Source: Candidatus Omnitrophota bacterium (GTDB lineage Bacteria; Omnitrophota; Gorgyraeia; Gygaellales; Profunditerraquicolaceae). From it: a stretch of DNA of 6,441 nt. The notes beneath the pieces were generated by a model that made no database searches, was not told where the DNA came from, and worked only from the letters and a program-made list of their open reading frames with translations. A program made the translations under genes and the position numbers. Positions 5,853-6,441 of this stretch are shown here, one piece after another. Every line of letters starts with the position of its first letter. Positions within the stretch are counted from its first letter, which is position 1. The stretch covers positions 1 to 6,441 of the forward strand of contig JAPLLM010000049.1 in assembly GCA_026387555.1 (NCBI GenBank). The letters are read 5' to 3'.

Positions 5853-6427
5853 TTTATTATCCTGATGCGATTAGGCGGCCAATATACGACCATAGCCTGG
5901 CCGAGGATATTGCTCTTCGGGACAAACCCCCAGTAACGGCTATCCTTACTCGACGCGGAATTATCCCCCAAAACAAAATAATTATCCTTCGGTACAGTTA
6001 TCTTCATGCCTTCGGCGGCAAAATCACCGCGGTTATAATAATACCTCTGGCTGAATACCGGCTCAAGAAGCGGCTTATCGTTTACAAAAATACTCCCACT
6101 TTTGATCTCAATCGTATCGCCCCGCAGACCGACCAGCCTTTTAATAAAATCCTTTTTAGTATCTTCCGGATAAATGAACACCACCACATCCCCTCTTGCC
6201 AAATCTTTTACCTTGGGTAGCCGCTTTTCGGTAAAAGGAACCTTAGCGCCGTAGATGAATTTATTCACCAGGATCAAATCCCCTTCCAAAAGGGTCGGAC
6301 GCATAGAGCCGGTCGGGATTTTAAAGGCCTGCACGATAAAAGGCCGCACCACGCAGAACGCCAAAAACGCCGCGACTACCAAAGCCTCAAGCCATTCGCG
6401 TATTACGGATTTCTTTTTTGCGCTCAT
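5849..6427 (-). CDS. lepB: Signal peptidase I
   Basis: This enzyme cleaves signal peptides from proteins exported by Sec or Tat, acting at the outer face of the inner membrane through a Ser-Lys dyad. The 192 residues match the short form of the S26 family. A basic N-terminus (MSAKKKSVIR) precedes one membrane segment at about 12-34. Box B is IPTGSMRPTL, with nucleophile Ser41. Box D is DFIKRLVGLRGD, with general base Lys97. Box E is GDNSASSKDSRYWG (154-167). There is no second N-terminal membrane segment of the Escherichia coli type. The ATG at 6427 has GAGG about ten bases upstream. The TGA forms an ATGA overlap with the next gene, so it heads the visible part of a lepB-pgsA-plsY operon whose promoter must lie beyond the right edge. 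All catalytic residues are present. The neighbouring barrel protein, with its SWA cleavage site, is a plausible substrate. Confidence 0.97.
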   Translation of the reverse strand: MSAKKKSVIREWLEALVVAAFLAFCVVRPFIVQAFKIPTGSMRPTLLEGDLILVNKFIYGAKVPFTEKRLPKVKDLARGDVVVFIYPEDTKKDFIKRLVGLRGDTIEIKSGSIFVNDKPLLEPVFSQRYYYNRGDFAAEGMKITVPKDNYFVLGDNSASSKDSRYWGFVPKSNILGQAMVVYWPPNRIRIIK

Positions 6428-6441
6428 ATTTTTAAGACCTC
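6424..6441 (-). CDS. Possible last codons of an upstream gene (lepA candidate), cut by the window edge
   Basis: From the right edge the minus strand can be read as GAG GTC TTA AAA ATA TGA, i.e. EVLKI and a stop whose TGA overlaps the lepB ATG in the same ATGA arrangement seen at the next junction. Elongation factor 4 (LepA) proteins often end in a similar VLK-type tail, and lepA commonly precedes lepB in bacteria, so it is a reasonable guess. Five residues cannot prove it, and the bases may simply be untranslated leader. Confidence 0.25.
   Translation of the reverse strand, partial: EVLKI

Overview
The window (6441 bases) reads as ordinary chromosomal DNA of a diderm (outer-membrane) bacterium. 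A long predicted outer-membrane beta-barrel protein with a signal peptide and a C-terminal phenylalanine implies an outer membrane. The mix of a TPR-plus-barrel protein, a carbohydrate phosphorylase-like enzyme and a compact lipid/secretion operon reminds me of uncultured lineages such as Candidatus Omnitrophota. That assignment is inference from memory of similar proteins and was not tested.

Layout. Positions 2-1390 (+) hold the 3' part of a large carbohydrate-active protein (cellobiose-phosphorylase-like, alpha/alpha-toroid type), cut by the left edge. It converges, with a 9-base gap, on a minus-strand gene spanning 4097 to 1400. That gene encodes signal peptide, TPR, linker and a long beta-barrel, and is split into two reading frames (2400-4097 and 1400-2392). 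Removing one G from a four-G run at 2430-2433 would restore a single protein of about 898 residues. A near-consensus sigma70-type promoter (4106-4134) sits so close to the start codon that the mRNA should be leaderless or nearly so, and two inverted repeats cover its -35 and -10 elements.

Upstream is a 110-residue protein of unknown function (4154-4486, -), then a 192-base gene-free stretch with two inverted repeats and a possible weak terminator. The right third is a tightly packed minus-strand operon, read from the right edge: possible last codons of an upstream gene (lepA is a guess), lepB (signal peptidase I), a CDP-alcohol phosphatidyltransferase (pgsA-like), and plsY (glycerol-3-phosphate acyltransferase). 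The lepB/pgsA junction is a 4-base ATGA overlap and the pgsA/plsY junction overlaps by 32 bases, so these genes are probably translationally coupled. Together they serve membrane building: PlsY makes lysophosphatidate, the CDP-alcohol enzyme makes an acidic phospholipid, and LepB cleaves signal peptides of exported proteins such as the barrel protein next door.

I do not see a clearly new biological system. The items most worth a second look are the frameshifted barrel gene, its leaderless promoter with dyads, the cardiolipin-synthase-like signature in the pgsA-like gene, and the structured intergenic region.
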